The translations under genes were made by a program, and so were the position numbers. A DNA stretch of 64,000 bases from Anaerostipes caccae L1-92 (GTDB lineage Bacteria; Bacillota; Clostridia; Lachnospirales; Lachnospiraceae): contig NZ_AP023027.1 in the NCBI RefSeq assembly GCF_014467075.1, positions 3,323,501 through 3,387,500 of the forward strand, read 5' to 3'. Under the pieces are notes generated by a model. It ran no database searches. It saw only the letters and a program-made list of their open reading frames with translations, and was not told where the DNA came from. Position 1 is the first letter of the stretch, and each line of letters opens with the position of its first letter. Shown here piece by piece: positions 34,953 to 43,405 of this stretch.

Positions 34953-35741
34953 ATGTCAAAAGAGCGGAAAAAGCAAATAGAGTCAAATATCCTGGAATAT
35001 CTGGGTTCCCATGAAAAATTACTGACCCGAGACGCCATTGAATTATTTCATCTTTCCGAATCAACCATCCGCCGAATTTTCACCAGGCTGGAAGAACAGA
35101 AGAAAGTCGTGCGGACATACGGAGGTATTATCCTGGCCAAACCGGACAACTACTATCACTACGATATTATTAAGCGAAAGATGAAAAAAGAAAAAGAGAT
35201 GATCGGGAGTTATGCTGCCGGCTTAATTCAGGATTCTGATTTTATTTATATTGACTGTGGTACGACGACTGCTTATATGGCTCAGTCCCTTGTGACACGC
35301 TTCCAGAACGGCACTCTTTCAAACAGCTTAAATATCGTCACGAACTCTCTCATCAATCTGGAAATCCTAAACCCTTACTGCAATGTCATCCTCGTAGGCG
35401 GTATGCTGTTCGATGAGAGAAAGAGCATGGCCGGCACCCTGGGTGTCAGTTTCCTTTCCCAGTTCCATTTTTCCAAAGCTTTTCTCGGAGCAGACGGCAT
35501 GACCTTTGAACATGGATTCTCCAGTGATAATATTAATACGTCCAGATTATCAAGGACAGCTCTGACCCTGTCACAGGAATCCTACGTACTCCTGGATTCC
35601 TCCAAAATCGATCATCCTTCTTATGTAAATTATGCCGAACTGGATGAGGCGACGGCCATCATCACAGATCCAAACATTCCGGAAAACCAAATAGAACAGT
35701 TTAAGGACTATAAAATTAAGCTGCATATTGCAAACGGCTGA
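34953..35741 (+). CDS. DeoR/GlpR-family transcriptional regulator
   Basis: 262 residues. N-terminal winged helix with TRDAIELFHLSESTIRRIFTRLEEQKKVVRTYGG (about 22-55) and a C-terminal effector domain with DFIYIDCGTTTAYMAQSL near 92, NIVTNSLINLEIL near 130 and VLVGGMLFDERK. DeoR proteins repress sugar genes and sense sugar phosphates. Divergent from the aminotransferase operon. Related to the 38559 regulator but clearly distinct. AAGGAGG precedes the ATG. Confidence 0.9.
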   Translation: MSKERKKQIESNILEYLGSHEKLLTRDAIELFHLSESTIRRIFTRLEEQKKVVRTYGGIILAKPDNYYHYDIIKRKMKKEKEMIGSYAAGLIQDSDFIYIDCGTTTAYMAQSLVTRFQNGTLSNSLNIVTNSLINLEILNPYCNVILVGGMLFDERKSMAGTLGVSFLSQFHFSKAFLGADGMTFEHGFSSDNINTSRLSRTALTLSQESYVLLDSSKIDHPSYVNYAELDEATAIITDPNIPENQIEQFKDYKIKLHIANG

Positions 35742-35781
35742 GGGAAGAACCCTTCCCTCCAACCGCCTTCTCCGTCAGATC

Positions 35782-36249
35782 CTAAGACCATTTCGTACTT
35801 TTGCTCTGGACCGTCTGCTGCAAATAAATCTCAACCCCATCCGCTTTCAGTTCATCCAGCATTTTGATTTCATTCTCTGTCACCGTGATAGGCCCTTCCA
35901 GTACTTTCGCATCTTTCCGGACTCCCGTCCCTCCGATCTGGAGTTCTGCAAAATCAATACCCGCCTTATAGCAGTCATAAGCAGTCTGAATACTTTTAAA
36001 AATCAGCATAACACTTTCCGTTCCGAACCGGTCATTCTTATAAGCTGCAATTCCCTCTTCTTGGGTATAAACCGAAAATTCAATGCCCGGCGGCACTGCC
36101 AGCGAAAGAATATCTCTCATCATCTCATTTTCCGCCGTAGCTGTATCGATCACCACAATCTTTCCCGCATTACACTTCCCAATCCACCCGCTGGCCACCT
36201 GACCGTGGATCAGACGGTTATCAATTCTAACCAAAGCAAGTTTCCCCAT
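35782..36249 (-). CDS. PTS EIIB, mannose/sorbose family
   Basis: 155 residues. The phosphorylated His is in RIDNRLIHGQVASGW near residue 15; AVPPGIEFSVYTQEEGI and VLEGPITVTENEIKMLDELKADGVEIYLQQ are typical. ATG 36249 has AAAGGTGG ahead and puts the motif at the N-terminus. It follows the EIIC-EIID gene with a 154-base gap that contains repeat A. Confidence 0.93.
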   Translation of the reverse strand: MGKLALVRIDNRLIHGQVASGWIGKCNAGKIVVIDTATAENEMMRDILSLAVPPGIEFSVYTQEEGIAAYKNDRFGTESVMLIFKSIQTAYDCYKAGIDFAELQIGGTGVRKDAKVLEGPITVTENEIKMLDELKADGVEIYLQQTVQSKSTKWS

Positions 36250-36325
36250 ATAAAAACCACCTTTCCATTCTTTCATACTTTTCACCTAAGAAAAATCAAT
36301 ATAATTGTTTCAATGACAACCTCCT

Positions 36326-36403
36326 CCGGCAGACCTTATGTCCATTTTCTGCATGATTGGAGTGAGGCATTCTAAGAGCCGAATGGAAATCATGCAGAAA
36401 ATG
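36326..36403 (-). repeat. Dispersed palindromic repeat A, inside the mannose-type PTS operon
   Basis: Perfect 16-bp stem CATTTTCTGCATGATT (36343-36358) with AATCATGCAGAAAATG (36388-36403) and flank CCGGCAGACCTTATGTC. On the minus strand it begins at the base after the TGA of the EIIC-EIID gene. Confidence 0.8.
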
Positions 36404-37993
36404 TCACGCTATGATTCCCAAAGCTCCCAGGATAATTCCCACAATCATGGTTCCGAAGATGACTTTAATGACACTCATATTTTTCCGTTTGATCGTAAAG
36501 AAGATAATCATAGTCGCAATAAAGGTCAGGAGATTCGGCATCAGCACGTCAAACAGTTCTTTCTGAACCGCAAAGGAGAATTTTCCTGTGGCGATCGTCA
36601 ACGGACAGGATACACTTACCAGGGAACTGATCATTCCGCCGATTACAAACATACCCATGACGGTAAAGAAGGACATTACCTTGTTGATCAGCCCGCTCTG
36701 CACCAGATCTTTGATTGCCTTATTTCCCAAGTTGTAACCCAGATGCATTAAGAAAAATGCCTGGGAATTACAGAGTACGGCTCCCACCAAGACAACGACC
36801 AATGCCGGCCACCACGCCCCTGTCAGGGCATATGGACACATCAGCGCCAAAGTTGTTGGAACGATCGTCGCCCAGTTTAGTGTGTCACCGACTGCTGCCA
36901 TCGGAGGAAACAGTGCAGCTTTCGTATCCGAAATAATCTCTCCGGGAATCGGCGCCCCTTTGGCTTTCTGTTCTTCCATAGATAAGAGGATACCTACGGG
37001 AAGTGCGGATGTCATATCTTCCGCATTAAATAATTCCGATGTCCTGACCATTGCTTCCTGAAGGCCATCATCATCACCCTTATATAGTTTCCTCAAGCAC
37101 GGCATCATAGTCGCTACAATACCATTTGCCTGATACCTCTCGTAACTGTTTCCATTGGAATAGAAGGACAGCATACGGATAGACGCCCAATTTAAATCTC
37201 TCCTGCTCAGTGCCGCGTCTTCTACAGTGGTGCTTCTTAAATTCAGTGACAGATGTTCTCCCTTGTTCTGGCAGCGGAAGTCAAACCACGCAAGGATCAC
37301 AGACACGATCGCTATGCCGATTCCGCTGACTCCCGAATACGCCGCAAATAAAAAGCCTGCGATAAAGAACGGCATATAGCCCTTTTTTCCAATAGAGGAA
37401 GCCACGATACAGAGTCCTACGATCGGCATTAAAGAAGCCAGCGCATTCAGCCCATTCTGCAGCCAGCCCGGAAGCCCGTTGACGAAAAATCCGATGTTGC
37501 TCGCCCCAAAATACAAAACGAGTGTCATAGGAAGCCAATACAAAATAACTTTAAATAACGATGGGTAAATGACGGTGGACAGCCACAGTTTATCATACTG
37601 TCTTTTGCTGATAAATTTATCAGTCAGGGCATTCCAGAAGGAACCTACTGTCATACGGATATTGGTCAGCTGGCTCATAACGATACCCACTGCAACTGCA
37701 ACTGCCATAGCTGATTTGATATCCATTCCTGAAGCTATGACAACGGATGCCGTAATGATACCTGCCGCCGCATTGTCATTGGTGATGACCCATCCGGCCT
37801 GAGTCTGTCCCAGGAACATAGGCTGGATCGTAGCACCCACGATCATAGCAGTGGGGATGTCTCCCATTACAAGCCCTACCAGCAGAGCTGATGTCAGTGG
37901 CTGATAGAATAACAGATTGAGGGAATGATCGAACACTCCCAGGAAACTAAACCAGTAAAATCCACCGAGTATAATTGCCTGCCATAAATGCAT
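36404..37993 (-). CDS. Fused PTS EIIC-EIID, mannose/sorbose family
   Basis: 529 residues. The first half (about 1-255) resembles EIIC (LTSALLVGLVMGDIPTAMIVGATIQPMFLG near 35). The second half resembles EIID: RRDLNWASIRMLSFYSNGNSYERYQANG near 265, then MEEQKAKGAPI and AAVGDTLNWATIVPT. The two are usually separate proteins. ATG 37993 is chosen because the GAGAGGAG site then has 9-base spacing; the ATG at 38002 abuts it. The permease is flanked by EIIA and EIIB genes, so the set is complete. Confidence 0.92.
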   Translation of the reverse strand: MHLWQAIILGGFYWFSFLGVFDHSLNLLFYQPLTSALLVGLVMGDIPTAMIVGATIQPMFLGQTQAGWVITNDNAAAGIITASVVIASGMDIKSAMAVAVAVGIVMSQLTNIRMTVGSFWNALTDKFISKRQYDKLWLSTVIYPSLFKVILYWLPMTLVLYFGASNIGFFVNGLPGWLQNGLNALASLMPIVGLCIVASSIGKKGYMPFFIAGFLFAAYSGVSGIGIAIVSVILAWFDFRCQNKGEHLSLNLRSTTVEDAALSRRDLNWASIRMLSFYSNGNSYERYQANGIVATMMPCLRKLYKGDDDGLQEAMVRTSELFNAEDMTSALPVGILLSMEEQKAKGAPIPGEIISDTKAALFPPMAAVGDTLNWATIVPTTLALMCPYALTGAWWPALVVVLVGAVLCNSQAFFLMHLGYNLGNKAIKDLVQSGLINKVMSFFTVMGMFVIGGMISSLVSVSCPLTIATGKFSFAVQKELFDVLMPNLLTFIATMIIFFTIKRKNMSVIKVIFGTMIVGIILGALGIIA

Positions 37994-38010
37994 ACTATAC
38001 ATCTCCTCTC

Positions 38011-38460
38011 TTACTTTTTCATCTTTTGCAATACGTTAACAACTGCATCCTTTCCTGCTTTGTCCAGGATTTCTGAAATCTCCTTCAGTTCTGTATACTC
38101 CCGCTGTCCAATCGCTTCCAGTATCATAGAGAGGTTCACTCCTGCAACCGCACATGCCTGTCCGTCCCTCTGTGCGAGTGCTTCTCCTGCCTCGTTCATC
38201 AAGTACTGATTACACGGTGTCCCTCCAAATAAGTCTAGGAATACAATGGTTCCTTTCGGAAATATTTCTGTCAAAGCTCCCAGCTCTTTCCCCCAGTCGT
38301 CAATGTCGTCAGAAGGTTCCAGTCCTATGCAGGCAATATTCGGGCAGTCACCGTAGATCATCTGTACCGCTTCGATCATGCTGCGGCCAATACTGCCATG
38401 GCTGCAGATCAAAATACCAATACAATCGCTGTCGATATGTTCCGGGACGATCCGTATCAT
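38011..38460 (-). CDS. PTS EIIA, mannose/sorbose family
   Basis: 149 residues. The phosphorylated His is in ILICSHGSIGRSM near residue 21, and IVFLDLFGGTPCNQYLM near 75 is the second family signature. It takes phosphate from HPr and gives it to the 35782 EIIB. First gene of the PTS operon; upstream are two DeoR-type repeat sites (38531-38564). AAGGAGG precedes the start. Confidence 0.93.
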   Translation of the reverse strand: MIRIVPEHIDSDCIGILICSHGSIGRSMIEAVQMIYGDCPNIACIGLEPSDDIDDWGKELGALTEIFPKGTIVFLDLFGGTPCNQYLMNEAGEALAQRDGQACAVAGVNLSMILEAIGQREYTELKEISEILDKAGKDAVVNVLQKMKK

Positions 38461-38530
38461 TCCTCATCCTCCTTCCTCATTTTTGTTAATAAAATTTTAG
38501 CACGGTCTGTTCTTACAGTCAATCTTTTTT

Positions 38531-38564
38531 GATTGATTCATTCATAATATTGATTATTTCATTC
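38531..38564. promoter_or_regulatory. DeoR-type direct repeats upstream of the EIIA gene
   Basis: GATTGATTCATTC (38531-38543) and GATTATTTCATTC (38552-38564), 21 bases apart (two helical turns). The same pattern (GAYTGTTTCTTTC) occurs before ald. Confidence 0.55.
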
Positions 38565-39347
38565 AATATTGTCATTTGTAATAACTTTCACTGATTTTTC
38601 CTCAAATTGAATCCGGTCGGAATCCTCTATTTTGGAATCGATAACGATGCCGTTGACATTTTCCAGCTTACAGCTGATTCCAAAGGAATGCCGGCCTATC
38701 TTGGAGGAATCCATCAATACGTAGGTTTCCCCGGCCTGGGAAGAAGCTCGTCTGCTCAGCAGCGAGACATTAACACTGGTTGACATAAATCCTTCGGCAA
38801 ATGTAAATCCATCTGTTCCCAGAAAACTTTTATCCAGTCGGAACTGGGTCAGAAATGACTCACTTAAATTTCCGGATACATCCTTTCTGTCTTTGGAATA
38901 CTTTCCGCCCACAAGAATCACATCACAATACGACGCCAAAATGTCTACATTCTTTACGGAATTGGTTATCGCCGTCACATTTTTTACTTCTTTGCGTTTC
39001 AGCCTTCTGGCAAGCGCCCTGCACATTTCCAGTGTTGTCGTACCGCTGTCGAGATATAAAAATTCTCCGTCCTTCACCAGCTTCGATGCTGCTGTTCCTA
39101 TTTCCTTTTTTTCTGCCACATTCTGCACGGCAATCTCCTTATACCGGTACCTCCCTTCTTCTGAGACCGCCTTAATACCCCCAAAAATTCGGTCTGCTTC
39201 ACCTTCCTTCTGAAGTTTGATAAAAATTCTTCTTATAGTCGACTCAGATACTCCAAGAAGTTTGATGCCTTCCCCGGTTGTCATTTCTCCGTTCGTTTTT
39301 ATATATTCCAATACCTTTGTTTCATTGGAAGAATTCGTTTTATTCAT
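38559..39347 (-). CDS. DeoR/GlpR-family regulator of the PTS/ald cluster
   Basis: 262 residues. Winged helix with TTGEGIKLLGVSESTIRRIFIKLQKEGEADRIFGG (about 20-55), effector domain with FLYLDSGTTTLEMCRAL near 95, NVTAITNSVKNVDIL and VILVGGKYSKDRK. ATG 39347 has CAGGAGG ahead and gives the normal length; the frame extends upstream into ald without similarity. It lies between ald and the PTS operon, and its 3' end overlaps the repeat site at 38552. Confidence 0.9.
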   Translation of the reverse strand: MNKTNSSNETKVLEYIKTNGEMTTGEGIKLLGVSESTIRRIFIKLQKEGEADRIFGGIKAVSEEGRYRYKEIAVQNVAEKKEIGTAASKLVKDGEFLYLDSGTTTLEMCRALARRLKRKEVKNVTAITNSVKNVDILASYCDVILVGGKYSKDRKDVSGNLSESFLTQFRLDKSFLGTDGFTFAEGFMSTSVNVSLLSRRASSQAGETYVLMDSSKIGRHSFGISCKLENVNGIVIDSKIEDSDRIQFEEKSVKVITNDNIE

Positions 39348-39388
39348 ACTATCCTCCTGTGAGTTTCCCGCCGATATTTCCGCCTCTC

Positions 39389-40504
39389 TCATTCCATAAG
39401 ACGGTCTGGCTTCACATAACTGCATCCAAAACTTTCGGCCACAGCCCTGCATGTAATTTTCCCCTCATATGTATTGACCGCTGAATAAAGTGACGGATAT
39501 TTTCTGCACGCTTCCTCCAGTCCATGTTCTGCGATTTTCCTGCCATAGCCGATGGTAGCATTGGTGAGAGCAATCGTTGAGGTCCGCGGCACTGCTCCCG
39601 GCATGTTTCCCACACAATAGTGCACTACCCCGTCCACCTCATAAACAGGATCATTATGATACGTCATCTTTGTGGTTTCACAGCACCCTCCCTGATCCAC
39701 TGCCACATCAACGATTAGAGAACCCGGCTTCATCCGCTTCAAATACTCTTTTTTTATGATCTTAGGTGCGGCTTTCCCTGGAATCAGGACAGAACCTATG
39801 ACAAGATCTGCTCCGGCTAAGGCATCTCTCACCGCGCCGTCTGTACTCATCAGAGTCTGAATCCGGCTCCCGAAAATATCATCCAGATAATTAAGCCGCA
39901 TCAGGTCGATGTCCATGATCGTTGTGTAGGCTCCCATGCCCACAGCAATCTTGCATGCATTGGAACCAACGGTTCCCGCACCCAGAATCACAACTTTTGC
40001 CCTCTGTGTTCCCGGCACTCCTCCAAGGAGAATTCCCTCTCCCCCAAATGGTTTTTCTAAGTACTTTGCTCCCTCCTGAACACTGAGCCGTCCCGCAATT
40101 TGGCTCATAGGCGTCAGCAGCGGCAGACTTCTGTCATCTTCCATCAAAGTTTCATAGGCAACCCCTTTTACCTCTGCATCCAGTAAAGCATTCATCAGCG
40201 GTTCATCAGCCGCAATGTGCAGATAGGTATACAAGATCAGCCCTTTATGAAAAAACTGATATTCCTCTTTGAGCGGTTCTTTCACTTTTATGATCATCTC
40301 AGCCCAGTCCCACACTGCCCTTGCTTCTTCCACAATTACTGCCCCGGCGGCTTCATACTCCTGGTCTGCAAATCCCGATCCTCTGCCTGCACCTTTCTGA
40401 ACACGAACTTCATGGCCTTCAGACACATAGCTTTTTGCGTTGTCCGGTGTCAGCCCTACGCGGTACTCCTTTTTCTTGATCTCTGTCACACATCCGACTC
40501 TCAT
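39389..40504 (-). CDS. ald: Alanine dehydrogenase
   Basis: 371 residues. Converts L-alanine and NAD to pyruvate, ammonia and NADH (or the reverse). Motifs: KEYRVGLTPDNAK near 12, the IKVKEPLKEEY Lys near 75, THIAAD-like YLHIAADEPLMNALL near 95, Rossmann loop VILGAGTVGSNACKIA near 175 and IVDVAVDQGGCCETT near 268. AGGAGG precedes the ATG. It is followed 41 bases later by the DeoR regulator and shares operator-like repeats with the PTS operon, pointing to joint control. Confidence 0.95.
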   Translation of the reverse strand: MRVGCVTEIKKKEYRVGLTPDNAKSYVSEGHEVRVQKGAGRGSGFADQEYEAAGAVIVEEARAVWDWAEMIIKVKEPLKEEYQFFHKGLILYTYLHIAADEPLMNALLDAEVKGVAYETLMEDDRSLPLLTPMSQIAGRLSVQEGAKYLEKPFGGEGILLGGVPGTQRAKVVILGAGTVGSNACKIAVGMGAYTTIMDIDLMRLNYLDDIFGSRIQTLMSTDGAVRDALAGADLVIGSVLIPGKAAPKIIKKEYLKRMKPGSLIVDVAVDQGGCCETTKMTYHNDPVYEVDGVVHYCVGNMPGAVPRTSTIALTNATIGYGRKIAEHGLEEACRKYPSLYSAVNTYEGKITCRAVAESFGCSYVKPDRLME

Positions 40505-40530
40505 CTTTTACCTCCTGACTTTTTTATTTT

Positions 40531-40616
40531 GATTGTTATCTTTATATTATGACTGTTTCTTTCATATGTCAACATATTTTTGATTGTTTCTTTCTTGTTT
40601 TTCGATTGTTTTATTC
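40531..40616. promoter_or_regulatory. Cluster of DeoR-type repeats upstream of ald
   Basis: Four related half-sites: GATTGTTATCTTT (40531), GACTGTTTCTTTC (40551), GATTGTTTCTTTC (40582) and GATTGTTTTATTC (40604). They match those before the PTS EIIA gene. Confidence 0.55.
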
Positions 40617-40647
40617 TCACCAAGGATTGACAGACTTTTTTCGGCAT

Positions 40648-40679
40648 AAAAACAGCACCCCTTGTAAGGATGCTGTTTT
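40648..40679 (-). terminator. Terminator of the 40686 gene
   Basis: AAAACAGCA...TGCTGTTTT hairpin ending 7 bases below the stop with a T run on the minus strand. A near-copy ends the DUF4143 ATPase gene (43346-43377). Confidence 0.8.
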
Positions 40680-40685
40680 GTAGAA

Positions 40686-41915
40686 CTAATTATTTCTATT
40701 TACGCTGTCTTCGTAAATCCATTCTCTGAGTTCCTTCTTCGTATTTTTATTATATCCAACCGCATAACGTTCTTCTGATCCTGAGGTATACTTAAAAATA
40801 AGTTTGCACCTCTTTGGTTTTTCTTTTACAAATTTTTTAATATCACTCTTGAAAATGAACCTTATCCGACTGCCAAATCTCAGCAGTTGCTCCTGATCTT
40901 TGAGAATGTGATTCTCCGGACTGCAGATAAACTCTATCATGTCATCCATCTGTTCCGGCAGCTCTCTCTCTGAAAAGTCCAGATTTAACTGCGCAAAAAA
41001 GTCATTCACAACAAAACCCTTAAAATCTGCTAAAATACCAGTCCCGCAATGGTAGCAGATAACAGAATCACAGCCTATAATTCTTCTTACTGCCCGATCA
41101 TAGTCTAAATAAACAATTTTATGTCCAAAAATATAAAACATGATACCTATTGTTATGATGAAAGCAGCTGCACCTGTGACATAGTAAGTCCAGTATTCCG
41201 AGTGATCCGAGCAGGCTGATAATCTCCAAAGCCCACCTGCTTCTAAAAAAATTCCTATGATCCAACCACTAATGTTAAACGTCAAATATTTGTACCACTT
41301 TCCAAACTGCAGTATCTTAGCCTCATTGACCAAGTAGGGAAGACATACTGATATCAGTGCCAGAACAATACAGGTAATCGGGATTATCTGTTCACTTATC
41401 TGCCCAATCAGACTTTTATTCCCCGGAAAGAGATGCAGTACCGGGATATGTACACAGAGATACAAAACTGTGCACAGCAAAATTAAACTTTTAGACTTCA
41501 CTTCCTGCTTCGTCCTCTCCCAGTCAAACTTCAGCAGGCTTGTAATATATTTATTGACCTTATTTTTCTCCCGCGTGAATGTTTCTTCTTCCCAGCAGTA
41601 CATGTTTTCTTCGATATATGCGATTTGCTTCCATATGTGTTCATCTCTGAAAAAATCAAGCTGCTTATCAGCAGGATATTGGTCAAACGACGGAAAGAAT
41701 CCATATCCGTTTAAGTTGACCTTTAATTTTGCAAACGCTTCTCCGATATTTCCTCTGTCTGCCTGATGCAGCCTGCAGGCTGTCTGTTTCATGGCTTTTC
41801 TCCACTCACTTCTGGCACTGGTGATGTACTGAAGGTTATTTGACTTATTTTTAGAAATGTATTCAATCAACGCTACGATCACAGCAGATGACAATAAAAC
41901 TTCGAAAATCCCCAT
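40686..41915 (-). CDS. Membrane protein of unknown function
   Basis: 409 residues, not recognised. Layout: an N-terminal hydrophobic helix (FEVLLSSAVIVALIEYI), a charged soluble part to about residue 140 with several Trp, then four hydrophobic segments between about 145 and 270 (SLILLCTVLYLCVHIPV, IIPITCIVLALISVCLPYLV, ISGWIIGIFLEAG, YVTGAAAFIITIGIMFYIFG), and a soluble C-terminus of about 135 residues rich in Phe, Lys and Arg. GGAGG precedes the start. No operon partners. Confidence 0.8.
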   Translation of the reverse strand: MGIFEVLLSSAVIVALIEYISKNKSNNLQYITSARSEWRKAMKQTACRLHQADRGNIGEAFAKLKVNLNGYGFFPSFDQYPADKQLDFFRDEHIWKQIAYIEENMYCWEEETFTREKNKVNKYITSLLKFDWERTKQEVKSKSLILLCTVLYLCVHIPVLHLFPGNKSLIGQISEQIIPITCIVLALISVCLPYLVNEAKILQFGKWYKYLTFNISGWIIGIFLEAGGLWRLSACSDHSEYWTYYVTGAAAFIITIGIMFYIFGHKIVYLDYDRAVRRIIGCDSVICYHCGTGILADFKGFVVNDFFAQLNLDFSERELPEQMDDMIEFICSPENHILKDQEQLLRFGSRIRFIFKSDIKKFVKEKPKRCKLIFKYTSGSEERYAVGYNKNTKKELREWIYEDSVNRNN

Positions 41916-42164
41916 TGTTCTCTACCTCCACTATATCTTTTGCAGTCTTCCTTATATATCCATTTCATTATACAACAAATTGACACATTAAAAAATCCTG
42001 CCAACAGCTGAAACGGCTATTGGCAGGATTTTTTGTAATTTTTTAACCTAATTTAAATGTAATTCCACAGCTATAAATACACCCTTACCGATATTACAGA
42101 ATAATCTGCTGCTCCTTAAATGTTGTTGGTTCCTTTAACTGCAATATAACACCCCTTTTTCGGG

Positions 42165-42268
42165 AACAAAGTTGTCAAGCCCCTCACTCCTTGAGGGGCT
42201 TGACAACTTTGCGTACCAGATGCGATTTGACGTAGTCAAATGATTTCCGTTCGGCTCTTAGAATGCCT
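42165..42268. repeat. Repeat B joined to a partial repeat A core
   Basis: GAACAAAGT, then a perfect 19-bp stem (42168-42186 with 42192-42210), then a block matching 19514-19558, then ATTTCCGTTCGGCTCTTAGA, the repeat A core in the reverse orientation without its second arm. Confidence 0.6.
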
Positions 42269-42510
42269 GAGTTTTATTGAAATCGAAAGACTCAGGTTGC
42301 CACAGATGTGTGCTTCGGATAAACAGTAACAGAAATAAGATATACCCTGATAGTTAGGCACAGAAAAGAAGTCTGTGTTTAACTGCCAGGGTATTTTTTT
42401 GTATGTCATGATATTTTGACTAGTTTTACGACTTGCTACCTCAGAGATGTAAGATTTTCTAACATTCAGCAAAGTCTCTGCGGCGGTCCATTTGGGACTA
42501 TCTAACGATA

Positions 42511-42570
42511 GTTTTTTAGCACTATTGGAGGAACGCATTTCAAAGCGTGACGGAAATAGTGCTAAAAAAC
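42511..42570 (-). repeat. Variant of repeat A with an unrelated stem sequence
   Basis: GTTTTTTAGCACTATT (42511-42526) pairs perfectly with AATAGTGCTAAAAAAC (42555-42570). Loop bases (TTGGAG, GCATTTCAAAGC, CGGAAA) follow the repeat A pattern while the stem is different. It lies 12 bases past the stop of the AbiEi-like gene. Confidence 0.6.
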
Positions 42571-42582
42571 TTATATTTATCC

Positions 42583-43245
42583 TTATGCAGTTTCATACAC
42601 ACCCTCCAGCAAAATATCAATCGTTTTCAGCAAAGTTTTCTGATTATAATACTTTCGCGCAAAAAGGATTAATATATCGGTATTCAAATCAAAATCTTTT
42701 GCTGTCCCCCTCAAAACTAATTCAGGTTTCAATACATCCACTGGCGCATGCGCTAACCCCCGCACGGCATCTAAAAATTGAAGATACTTATAGTTTGACT
42801 CAGTAATCGTAGTTACCGGCTTGCGCACATCTACCTGAAACTCCTTCGGAACTCTTTTGTTATGAAGATTTGTTGCAATACTCCTGCGGTTTGGCATCTG
42901 AGAAACAAGACCGAGCTTATTTAGCGCAGATAAGCCCGTTTCATATCCGATTGCACCGGTATCATCCCGCAAAAGCTGATTACAAAATACAGTTTCTTTA
43001 TTTGGCCTATAATAACCAAAAGGGGTTTTTATTTTCCTGCAATAAACCCCTTTTGTTACTCTTATTAGTAAGTCTGCTTTTTCAAGCCGGGCCATATTTA
43101 CATTTACAGCTTTCTTCACCTTATCTTCATCCACTCCAAGGCACACCGCAGCATACTTTGCAATTCTTTCTGTAAGGATAGGCTGTTCTGGTTCTTGTTT
43201 ATTAATATACTGTAATAAAATTTCTCGATAAATCGGCTTCTCCAT
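42583..43245 (-). CDS. AbiEi/DUF6088-like antitoxin-type protein, no partner
   Basis: 220 residues. N-terminal winged-helix-like part (IAKYAAVCLGVDEDKVKKAVNVNMARLEKADLLIRVTKGVY) and GYETGLSALNKLGLVSQMPNRRSIATNLH near 100 follow the DUF6088/AbiEi pattern. Such proteins repress a partner nucleotidyltransferase toxin (AbiEii), normally the next gene. Here the downstream 660 bases hold only repeats, so the protein seems orphaned. GAGGTGAG precedes the ATG. Confidence 0.75.
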   Translation of the reverse strand: MEKPIYREILLQYINKQEPEQPILTERIAKYAAVCLGVDEDKVKKAVNVNMARLEKADLLIRVTKGVYCRKIKTPFGYYRPNKETVFCNQLLRDDTGAIGYETGLSALNKLGLVSQMPNRRSIATNLHNKRVPKEFQVDVRKPVTTITESNYKYLQFLDAVRGLAHAPVDVLKPELVLRGTAKDFDLNTDILILFARKYYNQKTLLKTIDILLEGVYETA

Positions 43246-43345
43246 ATACTCACCTCTGTTATTATCTTAATATCTTATTTCTATATTTATGTAAAAATAA
43301 TAACACTCTCCCGCTAAAGAATCAACTCAAAATCCATAAAAACAC

Positions 43346-43377
43346 AAAAACAGCAGCCTTTGCAAGGATGCTGTTTT
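43346..43377 (-). terminator. Terminator of the DUF4143 ATPase gene
   Basis: Stem AAAACAGCA/TGCTGTTTT with inner CCTT/AAGG and a T run on the minus strand, 29 bases past the stop; resembles 40648-40679. Confidence 0.78.
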
Positions 43378-43405
43378 ATACAATGCAATACTTTTGTGTT
43401 TATTT

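Larger units (their letters stand above)
41916..42582. other. Gene-poor, repeat-rich stretch
   Basis: No convincing gene in 667 bases. Contents in order: a hairpin near 41996-42030, repeat B with a 19-bp stem (42165-42249), a partial repeat A core in opposite orientation (42240-42268), an imperfect hairpin TACCCTG...CAGGGTA near 42341-42394 followed by TTTTTTT on the plus strand, and a variant repeat A (42511-42570). It looks like an accumulation site of small palindromic elements. Confidence 0.6.

Noticed and set aside
42236..42538. Minus-strand frame of 100 codons
   Set aside because: It lies over repeats A and B and hairpins, has no ribosome site and no recognisable protein pattern.
42165..42570. 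Insertion sequence or remnant
   Set aside because: No transposase fragment or flanking target duplication is visible; the stretch is explained by small palindromic repeats.
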